Shown one piece after another: positions 18,885-27,716 of a stretch of DNA of 64,000 nucleotides. The position numbers and the translations under genes were made by a program. A model generated the notes under the pieces. The model ran no database searches and was not told the origin of the DNA. It saw only the letters and a program-made list of their open reading frames with translations. Position 1 is the first letter of the stretch; every line of letters starts with the position of its first letter. The stretch is from contig JAHDIH010000006.1 in NCBI GenBank assembly GCA_020630875.1, positions 1 to 64,000 of the forward strand, given 5' to 3'. Origin of the DNA: Deltaproteobacteria bacterium. Its GTDB lineage: Bacteria; Myxococcota_A; Polyangia; Haliangiales; Haliangiaceae.

Positions 18885-19451
18885 ATGAAGTTCTTTGTAG
18901 CGTTTTTCATCTTCCTTGCCGGCTGTACCACGGACGACTCAATCGAGTTTCATCCAACGAGCCCTGCGCCGATTACCGCTTGTTCTGAAGTCGTTTTCGG
19001 CTTCGAGACTGTGAACCAACTAAGTGCCGATAACTTGGTAGTGAGTTCTGAGGTTTTCTTTGAAAGCGAATATCAATACTCACTAAATTATTCCTACGAC
19101 GTCAATGATCGCCTCATGACCGAGACTTCCACTATCAAAGGACTCCCAGACCAAATTGTTACGCGCTATACCTACGACGACCAGGGGCGCATCAAAAGCG
19201 TAGTGCGAGACGAGGAGCTCACAGCGTCTTACGAGTGGGAAAATGATTTGTCGTGGTCGGTCTATTTCCCGAACTCAGAGCGAACTCAACAGCGCGCCAT
19301 GACCATAGATGCCGGGCTTCCACAAACCGTTACTGTCGATGAGTCTACGGTGCGAAACTACATTTACGACAATGGCAAGTTAGTGAGAGTAGAGCAGGTA
19401 AAGTCAGGAGAGCTTGAAGAAATAACCTACTACCTATACGACTGCATGTAG
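18885..19451 (+). CDS. Small lipoprotein with RHS/YD-like repeats
   Basis: 188 residues. The signal MKFFVAFFIFLAGC ends in a lipobox. The body holds strands of YD/RHS type: YSYDVNDRLMTETS, YTYDDQGRIKSVVRD, NYIYDNGKLVRVEQV and a final YYLYDCM. In large RHS proteins such repeats build a shell around a toxin; here there are only a few copies and no toxin domain, so this is more likely a small beta-solenoid lipoprotein. It ends 6 bp from the convergent CxxCH lipoprotein gene. Confidence 0.75.
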   Translation: MKFFVAFFIFLAGCTTDDSIEFHPTSPAPITACSEVVFGFETVNQLSADNLVVSSEVFFESEYQYSLNYSYDVNDRLMTETSTIKGLPDQIVTRYTYDDQGRIKSVVRDEELTASYEWENDLSWSVYFPNSERTQQRAMTIDAGLPQTVTVDESTVRNYIYDNGKLVRVEQVKSGELEEITYYLYDCM

Positions 19452-19457
19452 CGAAGC

Positions 19458-20804
19458 CTAGTTCTCCAAGGCGCCGTTGTTAATCCACGTCTCAATCGCC
19501 GATAGCTCCGAGGAGTCCAGCGGCCGGTAACCGGTCTGGGGATCTTGCGGCATGCCCCCTCCGGTAATTGACGCGGCATTCTGCAACTTCAACCACAGGT
19601 AGCTAGATTGCGGGTCGTTTGGCTCGACCAGTTTTAGATTTGGCTGCTGCAGCGATTGTTTCATTAACTCGGAATAAGAATCTGCTTTCGCCAAATCTAA
19701 CCCCGCAAGTGGGTTGGCGCCGCCATGGCAGCCGCCGCAATTGGCTTGCAATATGGGACGAACACTTGTGGCCCATGTCGCGGTGCCAGTACCCGTCAGC
19801 GTTAATAGGTCTGGGTTGGCACTGTAACTGCAGTTTCTGTAGTCGATGGGCCAACTCATCGACGCGGGGGAGCCATCCGTTGGCAGGCCTTCTACAAAGC
19901 AAACCAGCGCTAGCATTTCTGGTACGGTCGGCGGAATGTTGGCAAGTGGCATACGAGTCCCCGGAATCGGGTCGCCTTGCATATGTCCCGTGAGTCTTGA
20001 AATGAGATAAGACTCATCAGGCTTTCCCGGTTCAATGAGCCCAATGACGTTTCCGTTGTCTGCACCAAATGTGCCGTCTCGGTTGGCATCGCCTTGGCGG
20101 ATTCCAACTCCAAGCCACGACTCTACTTGTTGGGCTTCGTTGGTGGGAACCTCAGCCATCAGGTGCGTTGGAGAGACCACCCACCAATTCCCACGATGTT
20201 GAGTAAAAACAACCTCTTCAATAGTGCCACCTTGGTTAAGTCGACGACTTATGTTTAACGTACGGTAGCGATTGCCGAGTTCTAGTGGAATCGGATCGCG
20301 CAAGTAGACATGAAGCCCCAAAGATGAATCGTTGGGAGTGCCACCGGTATGTTCGCCTTTGCGCCAATCGATGTAAGCAATTTCTATCGGTGCGTACTCT
20401 GCGTTATTGAATGCGACCGTGTCACCTGGTACTTCGCAACGATTGTACACGGTACTAAAGTATTTTGCGTTTAAGTTACAAGGCTGAGAAATGGTTTCCA
20501 GAAACGTCGCGGCAGTCCTCATGTCTGGGTATTCTTGCTGATTATGACAAACGCCGTTAATTCCACTACAAGCTCGACGGATAACTTTGTCGTGCATGTC
20601 GTGTCCGGTATACATTCGAGCTTGGGCATCTAGGACGTCTGCGTTGCCTCCAGTGTAGGGGGCTACGGTTCGATCTCCAGGATCTTCTGGACGGTCGGGA
20701 TCAAAAGTGCCTTCGCCAGTGTAGCTGTCGTCGTTTAATTTAGTAACGCAGCCAGCCGCTAGGAGAATCAATAGTATTAAATATTTCATCCTTGTCATCC
20801 TCAT
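19458..20804 (-). CDS. Lipoprotein with cytochrome-like CxxCH motif, DUF1501 operon
   Basis: About 448 residues from ATG 20804, which overlaps the DUF1501 stop as ATGA; ATG 20789 is an alternative. The signal ends LLAAGC. The N-terminal half contains a C-x6-CH (CSGINGVCH) and several Cys; the C-terminal ~100 residues have NCGGCHGG, a class-c haem-binding CxxCH, then GGGMPQDP and ETWINNGAL, the pattern of planctomycete-type cytochrome C domains. The partner in electron transfer, if haem is bound, is unknown. It is the last gene of the operon. Confidence 0.8.
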   Translation of the reverse strand: MRMTRMKYLILLILLAAGCVTKLNDDSYTGEGTFDPDRPEDPGDRTVAPYTGGNADVLDAQARMYTGHDMHDKVIRRACSGINGVCHNQQEYPDMRTAATFLETISQPCNLNAKYFSTVYNRCEVPGDTVAFNNAEYAPIEIAYIDWRKGEHTGGTPNDSSLGLHVYLRDPIPLELGNRYRTLNISRRLNQGGTIEEVVFTQHRGNWWVVSPTHLMAEVPTNEAQQVESWLGVGIRQGDANRDGTFGADNGNVIGLIEPGKPDESYLISRLTGHMQGDPIPGTRMPLANIPPTVPEMLALVCFVEGLPTDGSPASMSWPIDYRNCSYSANPDLLTLTGTGTATWATSVRPILQANCGGCHGGANPLAGLDLAKADSYSELMKQSLQQPNLKLVEPNDPQSSYLWLKLQNAASITGGGMPQDPQTGYRPLDSSELSAIETWINNGALEN

Positions 20805-22165
20805 CCGAAGAAATCCGTGATTGGTGCGTCGCCTGGGAAGATGTCGCTGTGGTCGCACTCTAAAAGGTCCATCATTGTTTTAAGCATTGCGCGATAGGAA
20901 TAGACTGGACCGTCGGCCTCCAAGTCAGTTTTGCGAGTCAGCCCGAAACGCTTTCCACCAATTCCAGCGTTAGAGACCACGCCACCAAACATCGGCATGG
21001 ACATCCATCTGGTAGCCAAATCGTTATTGTGGTCCGAGCCGCGAGCGGAGTTGTATTTGCTGCCGCGGCCGGTTCGTCCAAACTCACTACCGAGCACCAC
21101 CAAGGTGTGGTCCCAGTAGGTGCCGCCGCTGGGATGGGTCATTCTTTTTAAGGATGCTTCGGTGGCGCTAATGATTCGGTTTAGTTCCTCTACACGATCG
21201 GGCAGTTTATCGTCCTCGTCCGAGTGGAAGTCGTAGCTGCCGTGACGGATGAAAGCTGCAGGTGCCCCGAAGTGGAACAAACGCATGGCAATTGCGGCAT
21301 CTCTCGCGGTTCGACCCTCACCAAACATCTGCAGTAGTTCATCATTGGAGATGCCATCAACTTCGTCTGAGCCTCCTTGTCCCACTTTTAGTAGCGGGTC
21401 GTTGAAAATTGCCGCGAATTGTTCTGTGGCTTCTCTTGATTGTAAGTAGGCGTCAATTTTGGCGTAGTGGTTGCCATTTTGCGAATCCCTGAATGCGTTG
21501 TCGGTTTCATCAACTAATCCGTCTGCCCAAGTGGGCAAGCCCGCGGAGTTAAATCCGAAGGATTCGAAACCGTCCCCTTGCAGTACTGGTGGTCGGTACG
21601 GTGCAAATTGACCAGAGCCTGTCGCCATTCCGCCAGATCCAAAAGAGAAGGAGGGAAGAATAACTTGTCCGTTGCCCATACCTTGCGCCACTTTGTTACG
21701 CAGACCGTAGTTAATCAGTGTGAAGAATGATGCCGGGCCGCCAGGCGAGCCGGTGAGAAAACGTTGCAAACCCGAGTCATGGTTGCCGTCAGCACCGCCA
21801 GCGAGTGGATCGTGGTCAACGCAAGGAGCCACTGCAATTTGATTGGCTATTTCTACCACCGACTTCATTCCCGAGTTTTGTTGGTCCGTTCCAAGCCATC
21901 CCGCTCGCTCTAGTAGCTTGCTCGGTCCCCATTCGGTTCCGCTAGGAATATTTCCCGCTAGTCCAAATGGGTTGAATTGTGAATCAACATCTCCGTTGAA
22001 AGCCGCGGTAAATCGGAATCCACCAGTGAGGTGAATGTAGAGAAGGTGTTTCACTTCTCCACGCGCTGCCGTTTGCGCAAAGGCCGTTTTGGGTTTCCAT
22101 ATTCGTGCGGTGGCAGCTCCAACTCCGGCAGCTCCCATTAAAGTAAGAAATTTTCTTCTGTTCAT
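20801..22165 (-). CDS. Tat-exported DUF1501 protein
   Basis: 454 residues from ATG 22165, where the twin-arginine signal MNRRKFLTLMGAAGVG begins; the open frame reaches 22276 but that extension is not family-like. The mature part follows the DUF1501 layout related to the alkaline phosphatase/sulfatase fold: LLYIHLTGGF, DHDPLAGGADGNHDSG, FHFGAPAAFIRHGSYDFHSD and VVLGSEFGRT. DUF1501 proteins are exported, are abundant in Planctomycetes and deltaproteobacterial relatives, and usually pair with a large partner lipoprotein. The activity is unproven. Confidence 0.92.
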   Translation of the reverse strand: MNRRKFLTLMGAAGVGAATARIWKPKTAFAQTAARGEVKHLLYIHLTGGFRFTAAFNGDVDSQFNPFGLAGNIPSGTEWGPSKLLERAGWLGTDQQNSGMKSVVEIANQIAVAPCVDHDPLAGGADGNHDSGLQRFLTGSPGGPASFFTLINYGLRNKVAQGMGNGQVILPSFSFGSGGMATGSGQFAPYRPPVLQGDGFESFGFNSAGLPTWADGLVDETDNAFRDSQNGNHYAKIDAYLQSREATEQFAAIFNDPLLKVGQGGSDEVDGISNDELLQMFGEGRTARDAAIAMRLFHFGAPAAFIRHGSYDFHSDEDDKLPDRVEELNRIISATEASLKRMTHPSGGTYWDHTLVVLGSEFGRTGRGSKYNSARGSDHNNDLATRWMSMPMFGGVVSNAGIGGKRFGLTRKTDLEADGPVYSYRAMLKTMMDLLECDHSDIFPGDAPITDFFG

Positions 22166-22175
22166 TTTTTTGACC

Positions 22176-23951
22176 TTAGTAAAAGAGCAGTTCTGCTGAG
22201 CTGAGGGTGGAAAAACAAATGACGCGAGCGAGTTCTTCAGAGGTACAGTTGGCGGCCGCGCACTGAGTTCCCACATCTTGAAGCTTAGTTGACTCGGCGG
22301 CAGTCAGGTTTCGCCCTAAGTAGTCGCGTGTGAGTGACTCGCCAATGGTTTGTGCTCTGGTCGCGTTACCCGCCATCTGAGCATCTATGCCAGAAGGAAG
22401 TAGAGACGAAGCTGGTATCTGTTTGTCACCACCCTCCGATTTAGGGTCGCAGAGTTGATTCACTAAGTTGAGTTGAGTTGAAGTCGTAAGAATACTGACG
22501 ATGTTGAAACGCTTGTCGGCGCCGTTTGTGGGGCACCCTCCTAGCGTTCTAACCAAATTTGAGTTTTCGGAGAGTAGTTGGTCGTCGTCGTTCAGCTCCC
22601 ATCGACTATTTCGGATGAGAGACTTTGCGGCGTCGCTTCCGGAAAAGACAAACTCTTCAGGGCGCGAAATTCGGTGATCGCATAGTGCTTTCGACGCTTC
22701 GGACTTCGCGGTTACCGTTTTGAACCAACTTTCTGCGTCGAGTTGTTTTCTTGGTCCGCTGGTCCAAATGTGTTCCGTAGGAGTCGTTCCGGCGGACGAT
22801 TGCCGGTAGACAAACGACGTTACGATAGCGAAATGAAGCGCACGTACGTCGCCATTGTATTGAAGCAGATAGTCAACCAACTCTTGACGTGCCGCGGGGG
22901 AATATGTGCCCAACCGGTAGCCGAAGTATTGTTCGATCACGTCTTGCACCACTTTTTCCCAGAAAATGGGGTTTTGAGAGAGCAGTCGGCCTGGCGTTTG
23001 AAGGATCTCCCATTCGTCTTGGCGAAGAATGCCGTGCCACATTTCCCGGCCTCCGTAACTTCCTGCAACGCGGTAGTCCGGGGTCAGAATGACTTTATGA
23101 AGCCCAAAAATACTGCTGGTGCATTGTCCTTCCAATGCTGGGTCGACGTTGCCGTTCGGATCCACACAGTCGTAACCCACAAAAGCGTCTGGGATTCTCA
23201 TGCTTAATGGTTTGTGATCGATATAGCTACTTTTCCAAAGCGTAAACAACTTTCCAAAGTCGGCTTTTTCAAACTCAAATGGAGGTCGTCCAAGAAAGCG
23301 AGTGAAAACAGCTTCTGCGATGTCTTCTCGAGTAGAGTACTTCCTCGTGAGGGCGGGGTGCGTACTGGCAACCGCAGCAAAATGGTCGTAGCTGATGAGT
23401 CCCTTGTGCAGTTTTCCTACCAGCTCGTCCAAGTCCCAAATCGCTTCGACGTTTGACGAAAGCGTATCGTAGAGAAAAAAGTCAGCGTAACGTTTCTGTA
23501 AGTTAAGTACAAAATCATCGGTGGCCATTAAATCTTTGACCAGTGTTGCCAAGTCTTTTCCAACGCAGTCCGATTCAATCTCTGCAGCAGAAGGGTTACG
23601 GTCAACCATGTCGACAAACATCCGCCGGCATGCCTCTCTTTCGTTGATGGGTTGCGTTTGCAATCCAACGCCCCATAACTTGCTGCACATCCCGCGGTTC
23701 AGTGGATTCTGCAACTGCAGGCTGTCGCAATAGTTTTGACAAGACTGATTGCAATCTGGCTCATTAATGCCACTAGGAGGAGTTTGTCCGTTAGGAGCAG
23801 GCAAGCTCTGATCAACACCAAGAAAGTTTCCGTCAGACACGGGCTCGCCGTTGCCGACAAACTGACCTGGTCCTCTCGCAGGATTTTCTGCATCAAACTT
23901 GGCTTCTGGCCGGCAGGCTATCAAAGCTAAAAGAAGAATGGCGTGTTTCAT
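22176..23951 (-). CDS. DUF1501-associated large lipoprotein
   Basis: 591 residues. The signal MKHAILLLALIAC ends in a lipobox. An early Cys-rich linker (CNQSCQNYC) precedes a helical region with FTRFLGRPPFEFEKADF and EQYFGYRLG, which recalls the helical partner proteins (DUF1592/DUF1800 type) encoded beside DUF1501 genes; the match is by context and general look, not a clear signature. The C-terminus has paired Cys (CAAANC). ATG overlaps the upstream stop (ATGA), and the DUF1501 gene begins 10 bp after its stop, so the four genes are one tight operon. Confidence 0.75.
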   Translation of the reverse strand: MKHAILLLALIACRPEAKFDAENPARGPGQFVGNGEPVSDGNFLGVDQSLPAPNGQTPPSGINEPDCNQSCQNYCDSLQLQNPLNRGMCSKLWGVGLQTQPINEREACRRMFVDMVDRNPSAAEIESDCVGKDLATLVKDLMATDDFVLNLQKRYADFFLYDTLSSNVEAIWDLDELVGKLHKGLISYDHFAAVASTHPALTRKYSTREDIAEAVFTRFLGRPPFEFEKADFGKLFTLWKSSYIDHKPLSMRIPDAFVGYDCVDPNGNVDPALEGQCTSSIFGLHKVILTPDYRVAGSYGGREMWHGILRQDEWEILQTPGRLLSQNPIFWEKVVQDVIEQYFGYRLGTYSPAARQELVDYLLQYNGDVRALHFAIVTSFVYRQSSAGTTPTEHIWTSGPRKQLDAESWFKTVTAKSEASKALCDHRISRPEEFVFSGSDAAKSLIRNSRWELNDDDQLLSENSNLVRTLGGCPTNGADKRFNIVSILTTSTQLNLVNQLCDPKSEGGDKQIPASSLLPSGIDAQMAGNATRAQTIGESLTRDYLGRNLTAAESTKLQDVGTQCAAANCTSEELARVICFSTLSSAELLFY

Positions 23952-24604
23952 AATTTCCTCTCAATTCCGAGTGCTAAGCTGAGTCTTGTGACGCTGGTAT
24001 TCCAATCTCTTGCGTATGGTTCGCCGTTAATTTCTGCACGGGTCGCAAACAAATAGACTTGGGAGAATTCGAGGCTAATGTCGAATCTGATGGCGAACTT
24101 TTTGGGGAGCGTCCTGCGAAGACCTCCGGTGGCGCCAACCAACCAACCGAAACGCGGACCGCCAATAGAGCCTACTTCGCTTTGCAGATTTATTTGTCTC
24201 TGAAAGTCGCCTGCAGGGATAAGAATGGGGATTCCCGCGCGGGCTCCTAGTGGGGCATCGATTTTGTCGGTCAGCCCTAGAGAATACTCAAACCCAATTG
24301 CCGGCTCCACCAAATAACCAAAGTTAAAGTCAGGTTGATTTTCTCTTGCACCAGAGTAGGGCAATCGTAGTGCCAGAGAAGGAATTAGCTTTCCTTTCCA
24401 CCAAGGCATGGTGAACCACGCGCGATAGGCAAGTAGACGTGGAACGTATTTAAACGACTCGTCCGATTCCGCGACACCGATCAGTAGTTTTCCTTTGAGT
24501 TGCGATGTCTCGGCTACCAGTTCAACTGCCACGCCAATTTCGTTATCTGCATGTCCGCTTTTGACTAAGCAAACTAATATTGCAACGGCTGTAAGCCACT
24601 TCAT
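23948..24604 (-). CDS. Outer-membrane beta-barrel-like protein, first gene of DUF1501 operon
   Basis: 218 residues from ATG 24604, where MKWLTAVAILVCLVKSGHA forms a signal peptide; the frame extends back to 24643. The mature part alternates polar and hydrophobic residues in many short strands with aromatic girdle residues (AYRAWFTMPWWKG, GYLVEPAIGFEYSLG) and ends LALGIERKL, a typical strand-final pattern of a small beta-barrel. It may hold the other operon products at the outer membrane, which is inference. Promoter expected in the 324 bp upstream, shared with sucC. Confidence 0.75.
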   Translation of the reverse strand: MKWLTAVAILVCLVKSGHADNEIGVAVELVAETSQLKGKLLIGVAESDESFKYVPRLLAYRAWFTMPWWKGKLIPSLALRLPYSGARENQPDFNFGYLVEPAIGFEYSLGLTDKIDAPLGARAGIPILIPAGDFQRQINLQSEVGSIGGPRFGWLVGATGGLRRTLPKKFAIRFDISLEFSQVYLFATRAEINGEPYARDWNTSVTRLSLALGIERKL

Positions 24605-24928
24605 TTCCCTACCCCCCAATGTTGGCGAAGCCAACACCTCCATACTACCTGTCTCAAGACGTGACTGTCAGTAGATACCGTCCGAAATTTAAACGATTGC
24701 CAATCCATCCAATACTATAAAGCCTTGAAATTACGATGCTAAATCCACAGGTAAGGTACTTTAGTTCAAGATTGGGGACGATACGAATCGAGCAACCGCG
24801 CGTTCCAGCAAAGTAGATCCTTATTCTCGATTTTCCGTTCCGCCTTTGATTGAAACCGGCACTGCAGCTTGCGCGTGCCATCACTAAAGCGGTACAGAGG
24901 ACATCCAATTTGAGGGAAGGAATCGCTG
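24605..24928. other. Intergenic region between divergent operons
   Basis: 324 bp with no believable gene. It must hold the promoter of the DUF1501 operon (leftward) and of sucCD-ndk (rightward). No clear sigma-70 pair could be picked by eye. The sucC ribosome site AAGGA lies just upstream of its ATG. Confidence 0.6.
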
Positions 24929-26101
24929 ATGAAAATTCATGAGTATCAAGGCAAAGAGTTATTCCGAAGGTATGGCATACCAGTACCAATCGGAGTCCCC
25001 GCAATGAACGTCGACGAGGCAATCGCCGCCGTCGACAAGGTGCAAAAAGAATCAGGCACTGATGTTGTGGTGGTGAAAGCACAGATTCACGCGGGCGGTC
25101 GCGGCAAAGGTGGAGGAGTCAAGGTTTGTATGAACAAGGCCGACGCTGAAGCTGCGATTAAAGAAATCTACGGAATGCAATTGGTGACTCACCAAACTGG
25201 TCCAGAGGGACAAAAAGTGAGTCGATTGCTTATCGAGCAAGGCCTCGATATCAAGCACGAATACTACCTGGGAATGACACTTGATCGTTCTCTCGGACGA
25301 GTGTCGGTAATGGTTTCCACTGAAGGTGGAATGGACATTGAAGAAGTCGCAGCCAAAACACCGGAAAAGATCGTTAAGGTCCCTGTCAATCCGATCACAG
25401 GGTGGCAACCCAACCAAACACGACAACTCGTTTCCGTTTTAGGGCTGACCAAAGAAGAAGCTAAGCCGTTTGGAAAATTTCTCAACCAACTGACCAAAGC
25501 GTACATGGAAATGGATTGCTCGCTACTAGAGATCAATCCACTAATTACGACCAACGACGGTCGCGTAATGGCACTTGACGCAAAAGTTAACTTCGACAGT
25601 AACGCGCTTTATCGGCACAAAGAACTCGATGCATGGCGAGACCTTGCAGAAGAAGATGCTGCAGAAGTAGAAGCACAAAAATACAACCTTTCTTACATCA
25701 ACCTCGATGGAACGATCGGCTGCATGGTAAATGGTGCGGGATTGGCGATGTCGACGATGGACATCATTAAGCATTACGGTGCGTCTCCCGCGAACTTTCT
25801 AGATGTTGGTGGCGGTGCTACTGCAGAAAAAGTAACCGCGGCATTCAAAATTATTACATCGGATTCGCGAGTCAAAGGCATTTTCGTGAACATCTTTGGT
25901 GGAATCATGAAATGCGACACGATCGCTGAAGGCGTGGTGACGGCGGTAAAAGAAGTAGGACTCAAAGTGCCGTTAGTAGTAAGACTCGAAGGAACCAATG
26001 TTGAGCTAGGACGAAAAATTCTAAACGAAAGCGGATTAGCTGTAACAAGCGCGAGCGATATGGCTGACGGCGCGAAAAAGATTGTGGAGTTGTCGAAATG
26101 A
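24929..26101 (+). CDS. sucC: Succinyl-CoA synthetase beta subunit
   Basis: 390 residues, the standard length. The ATP-grasp domain starts [16 protein letters not shown] and has [14 protein letters not shown], the nucleotide-binding loop, and [16 protein letters not shown] with metal ligands. The C-terminal domain has [17 protein letters not shown]. With SucD it converts succinyl-CoA, phosphate and NDP to succinate, CoA and NTP in the TCA cycle. It starts with ATG preceded by AAGGA at 7-nt spacing. Its stop overlaps the sucD start (ATGA). Confidence 0.98.
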   Translation: MKIHEYQGKELFRRYGIPVPIGVPAMNVDEAIAAVDKVQKESGTDVVVVKAQIHAGGRGKGGGVKVCMNKADAEAAIKEIYGMQLVTHQTGPEGQKVSRLLIEQGLDIKHEYYLGMTLDRSLGRVSVMVSTEGGMDIEEVAAKTPEKIVKVPVNPITGWQPNQTRQLVSVLGLTKEEAKPFGKFLNQLTKAYMEMDCSLLEINPLITTNDGRVMALDAKVNFDSNALYRHKELDAWRDLAEEDAAEVEAQKYNLSYINLDGTIGCMVNGAGLAMSTMDIIKHYGASPANFLDVGGGATAEKVTAAFKIITSDSRVKGIFVNIFGGIMKCDTIAEGVVTAVKEVGLKVPLVVRLEGTNVELGRKILNESGLAVTSASDMADGAKKIVELSK

Positions 26102-26982
26102 GCGTTCTCGTAGGAAAAGACACAAGATTATTAGTTCAAGGCATGACCGGTAAAACGGGCGCCTTTCATACCATACAGGCAATAGAGTACGGAACCAAAG
26201 TGGTTGGTGGCGTGACTCCTGGCAAAGCAGGTGTAACGGTGGACGGCCTACCGGGTGTTCCGGTTTTCAACACTTGTCAAGAAGCAGTTCGTGAGACAGG
26301 TGCAAACGCGACTGTGATTTACGTACCACCGCCATTTGCGGCAGATGCAATTTTGGAAGCTGCTGCGGCGGGACTGCCACTTATCATTTGTATTACGGAA
26401 GGAATACCAGCGCATGACATGCTTGAAGTTAAGGCGACTTTAGCGCTCGACTATCCCAACACCGTACTGGTGGGACCGAATTGCCCGGGCGTGATTACTC
26501 CCGGCGAATGTAAGATTGGTATTATGCCGGGTTACATTCACAAGCCTGGATCGATTGGTGTCGTATCTCGTTCCGGTACATTAACTTACGAGGTCGTCGG
26601 ACAATTGACGGCACTTGGGCTAGGCCAATCGACAGCGATTGGTATCGGTGGAGATCCTGTGAAAGGCCTAGACTTTATTGACTGCCTAAAACTTTTTAAC
26701 GAAGACGACGATACCTCAGCGATCTTCATGATTGGTGAAATTGGTGGTACTTCAGAGGAGCAAGCGGCGGCGTACATTAAAGAACACGTGAAGAAGCCTG
26801 TTGCAGCGTTTATTGCTGGTAAAACAGCGCCTCCGGGAAAACGGATGGGGCATGCCGGAGCGATTATTTCTGGTGGCGAAGGCACCGCCGCGGCAAAAGA
26901 AGCTGCTTTGAAAGCGGCTGGAATTGTAGTAGCACCAAGCCCTGCAGAGATGGGAACCACCCTTCAGAAACTTATAAAGTAA
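26098..26982 (+). CDS. sucD: Succinyl-CoA synthetase alpha subunit
   Basis: 294 residues. The CoA-binding Rossmann domain begins [17 protein letters not shown] with GGVTPGKAG; the phosphorylated active-site His is in [15 protein letters not shown] near residue 247. It forms a complex with SucC. Translational coupling by the 4-bp ATGA overlap supports equal synthesis. ndk follows after 12 bp. Confidence 0.98.
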   Translation: MSVLVGKDTRLLVQGMTGKTGAFHTIQAIEYGTKVVGGVTPGKAGVTVDGLPGVPVFNTCQEAVRETGANATVIYVPPPFAADAILEAAAAGLPLIICITEGIPAHDMLEVKATLALDYPNTVLVGPNCPGVITPGECKIGIMPGYIHKPGSIGVVSRSGTLTYEVVGQLTALGLGQSTAIGIGGDPVKGLDFIDCLKLFNEDDDTSAIFMIGEIGGTSEEQAAAYIKEHVKKPVAAFIAGKTAPPGKRMGHAGAIISGGEGTAAAKEAALKAAGIVVAPSPAEMGTTLQKLIK

Positions 26983-26994
26983 GGAATACAAACA

Positions 26995-27426
26995 ATGGCA
27001 ATCGAAAGAACATTCTCAATTATTAAACCAGACGCTGTAGCCAAGAATCTAATTGGCCCAGTGACTACTAAGCTAGAAGAAGCAGGTCTCCGAGTTGTGG
27101 CTTCTCGGATGACAAAGCTCACGCAAGTAGAAGCACAGCAATTCTACGCCGTGCACAGCGAGCGTCCGTTCTACCATGACCTAGTCAAGTTCATGACCGA
27201 AGGACCTGTGGTAGTTCAAGTGCTTGAAGGCGAAAACGCAGTGAAGAAAAACCGAGAAATCATGGGAGCTACGAACCCAGCAGATGCAGCCGATGGCACC
27301 ATTCGAAAAGCGTTTGCAGAAAGCATCGAAAGAAACGCAGTGCATGGTTCTGATAGTCCTGAGAATGCAAAGATTGAGATTGGATTTTTCTTCTCGTCTG
27401 CAGAACTTGCTACTCTCACTCGCTAG
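26995..27426 (+). CDS. ndk: Nucleoside diphosphate kinase
   Basis: 143 residues, the usual size. It begins [15 protein letters not shown], has VASRMTKL and RPFYHDLV, and carries the phosphate-accepting His in [12 protein letters not shown] near residue 119. It transfers phosphate between NTPs and NDPs and, after sucCD, can rebalance the nucleotide made by succinyl-CoA synthetase. The ribosome site TAAGGA lies before the ATG. The stop codon is followed within 5 bp by repeat copy R1 and then a strong terminator. Confidence 0.98.
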   Translation: MAIERTFSIIKPDAVAKNLIGPVTTKLEEAGLRVVASRMTKLTQVEAQQFYAVHSERPFYHDLVKFMTEGPVVVQVLEGENAVKKNREIMGATNPADAADGTIRKAFAESIERNAVHGSDSPENAKIEIGFFFSSAELATLTR

Positions 27427-27430
27427 CTAG

Positions 27431-27546
27431 ATTTCCTAGCGCGGCGTTACGCGAGCCCTCGTGACCACCAGGTCACGCCGGTTTCCTCGGGTGGCAACGT
27501 CACCCGAGCTCGCGTCCTGCGCTAGAAATATTCTAGCTTCGCTCGT
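27431..27546 (+). repeat. Structured 3'-end repeat, copy R1
   Basis: A ~116-nt element that resembles R2 (29609-29725) over its whole length. Paired arms: P1 27436-27442 with 27519-27525 (CTAGCGC/GCGCTAG); P2 27450-27455 with 27509-27514 (CGCGAG/CTCGCG); hairpin P3 27461-27466 with 27471-27476 (GTGACC/GGTCAC, loop ACCA); hairpin P4 27486-27493 with 27501-27508 (CTCGGGTG/CACCCGAG); and P5 27521-27527 with 27531-27537 (GCTAGAA/TTCTAGC), which competes with P1 for the same strand. It ends in TTCGCTCGT, shared with R2. It begins 5 bp after the ndk stop. No known family was recognised. Confidence 0.8.
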
Positions 27547-27563
27547 TATATCGTTGCTGCTCT

Positions 27564-27594
27564 AGTCTCCTGGCGAACGCTTGGAGACTTTTTT
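27564..27594 (+). terminator. Rho-independent terminator of sucCD-ndk
   Basis: Arms AGTCTCC (27564-27570) and GGAGACT (27583-27589) with an inner GCG/CGC pair form a hairpin followed by six T. It lies 18 nt past repeat R1 and should end the suc-ndk transcript, so R1 would be within the mRNA 3' end. Confidence 0.88.
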
Positions 27595-27716
27595 GCATCC
27601 GTAGAGCATGATTGGATACACTGGATTACACTCCCTGTTTTCTCAGTTGTCGTTTTTTGGTCGTTTTCTTCGATCTGTTTTTTCAAATGTGCCAACATCT
27701 TTGCGGGGGAATTTTC

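Noticed and set aside
24654..25082. A 142-codon minus-strand frame at the sucC start
   Set aside because: It overlaps sucC antisense and the intergenic region and has no family features or ribosome site.
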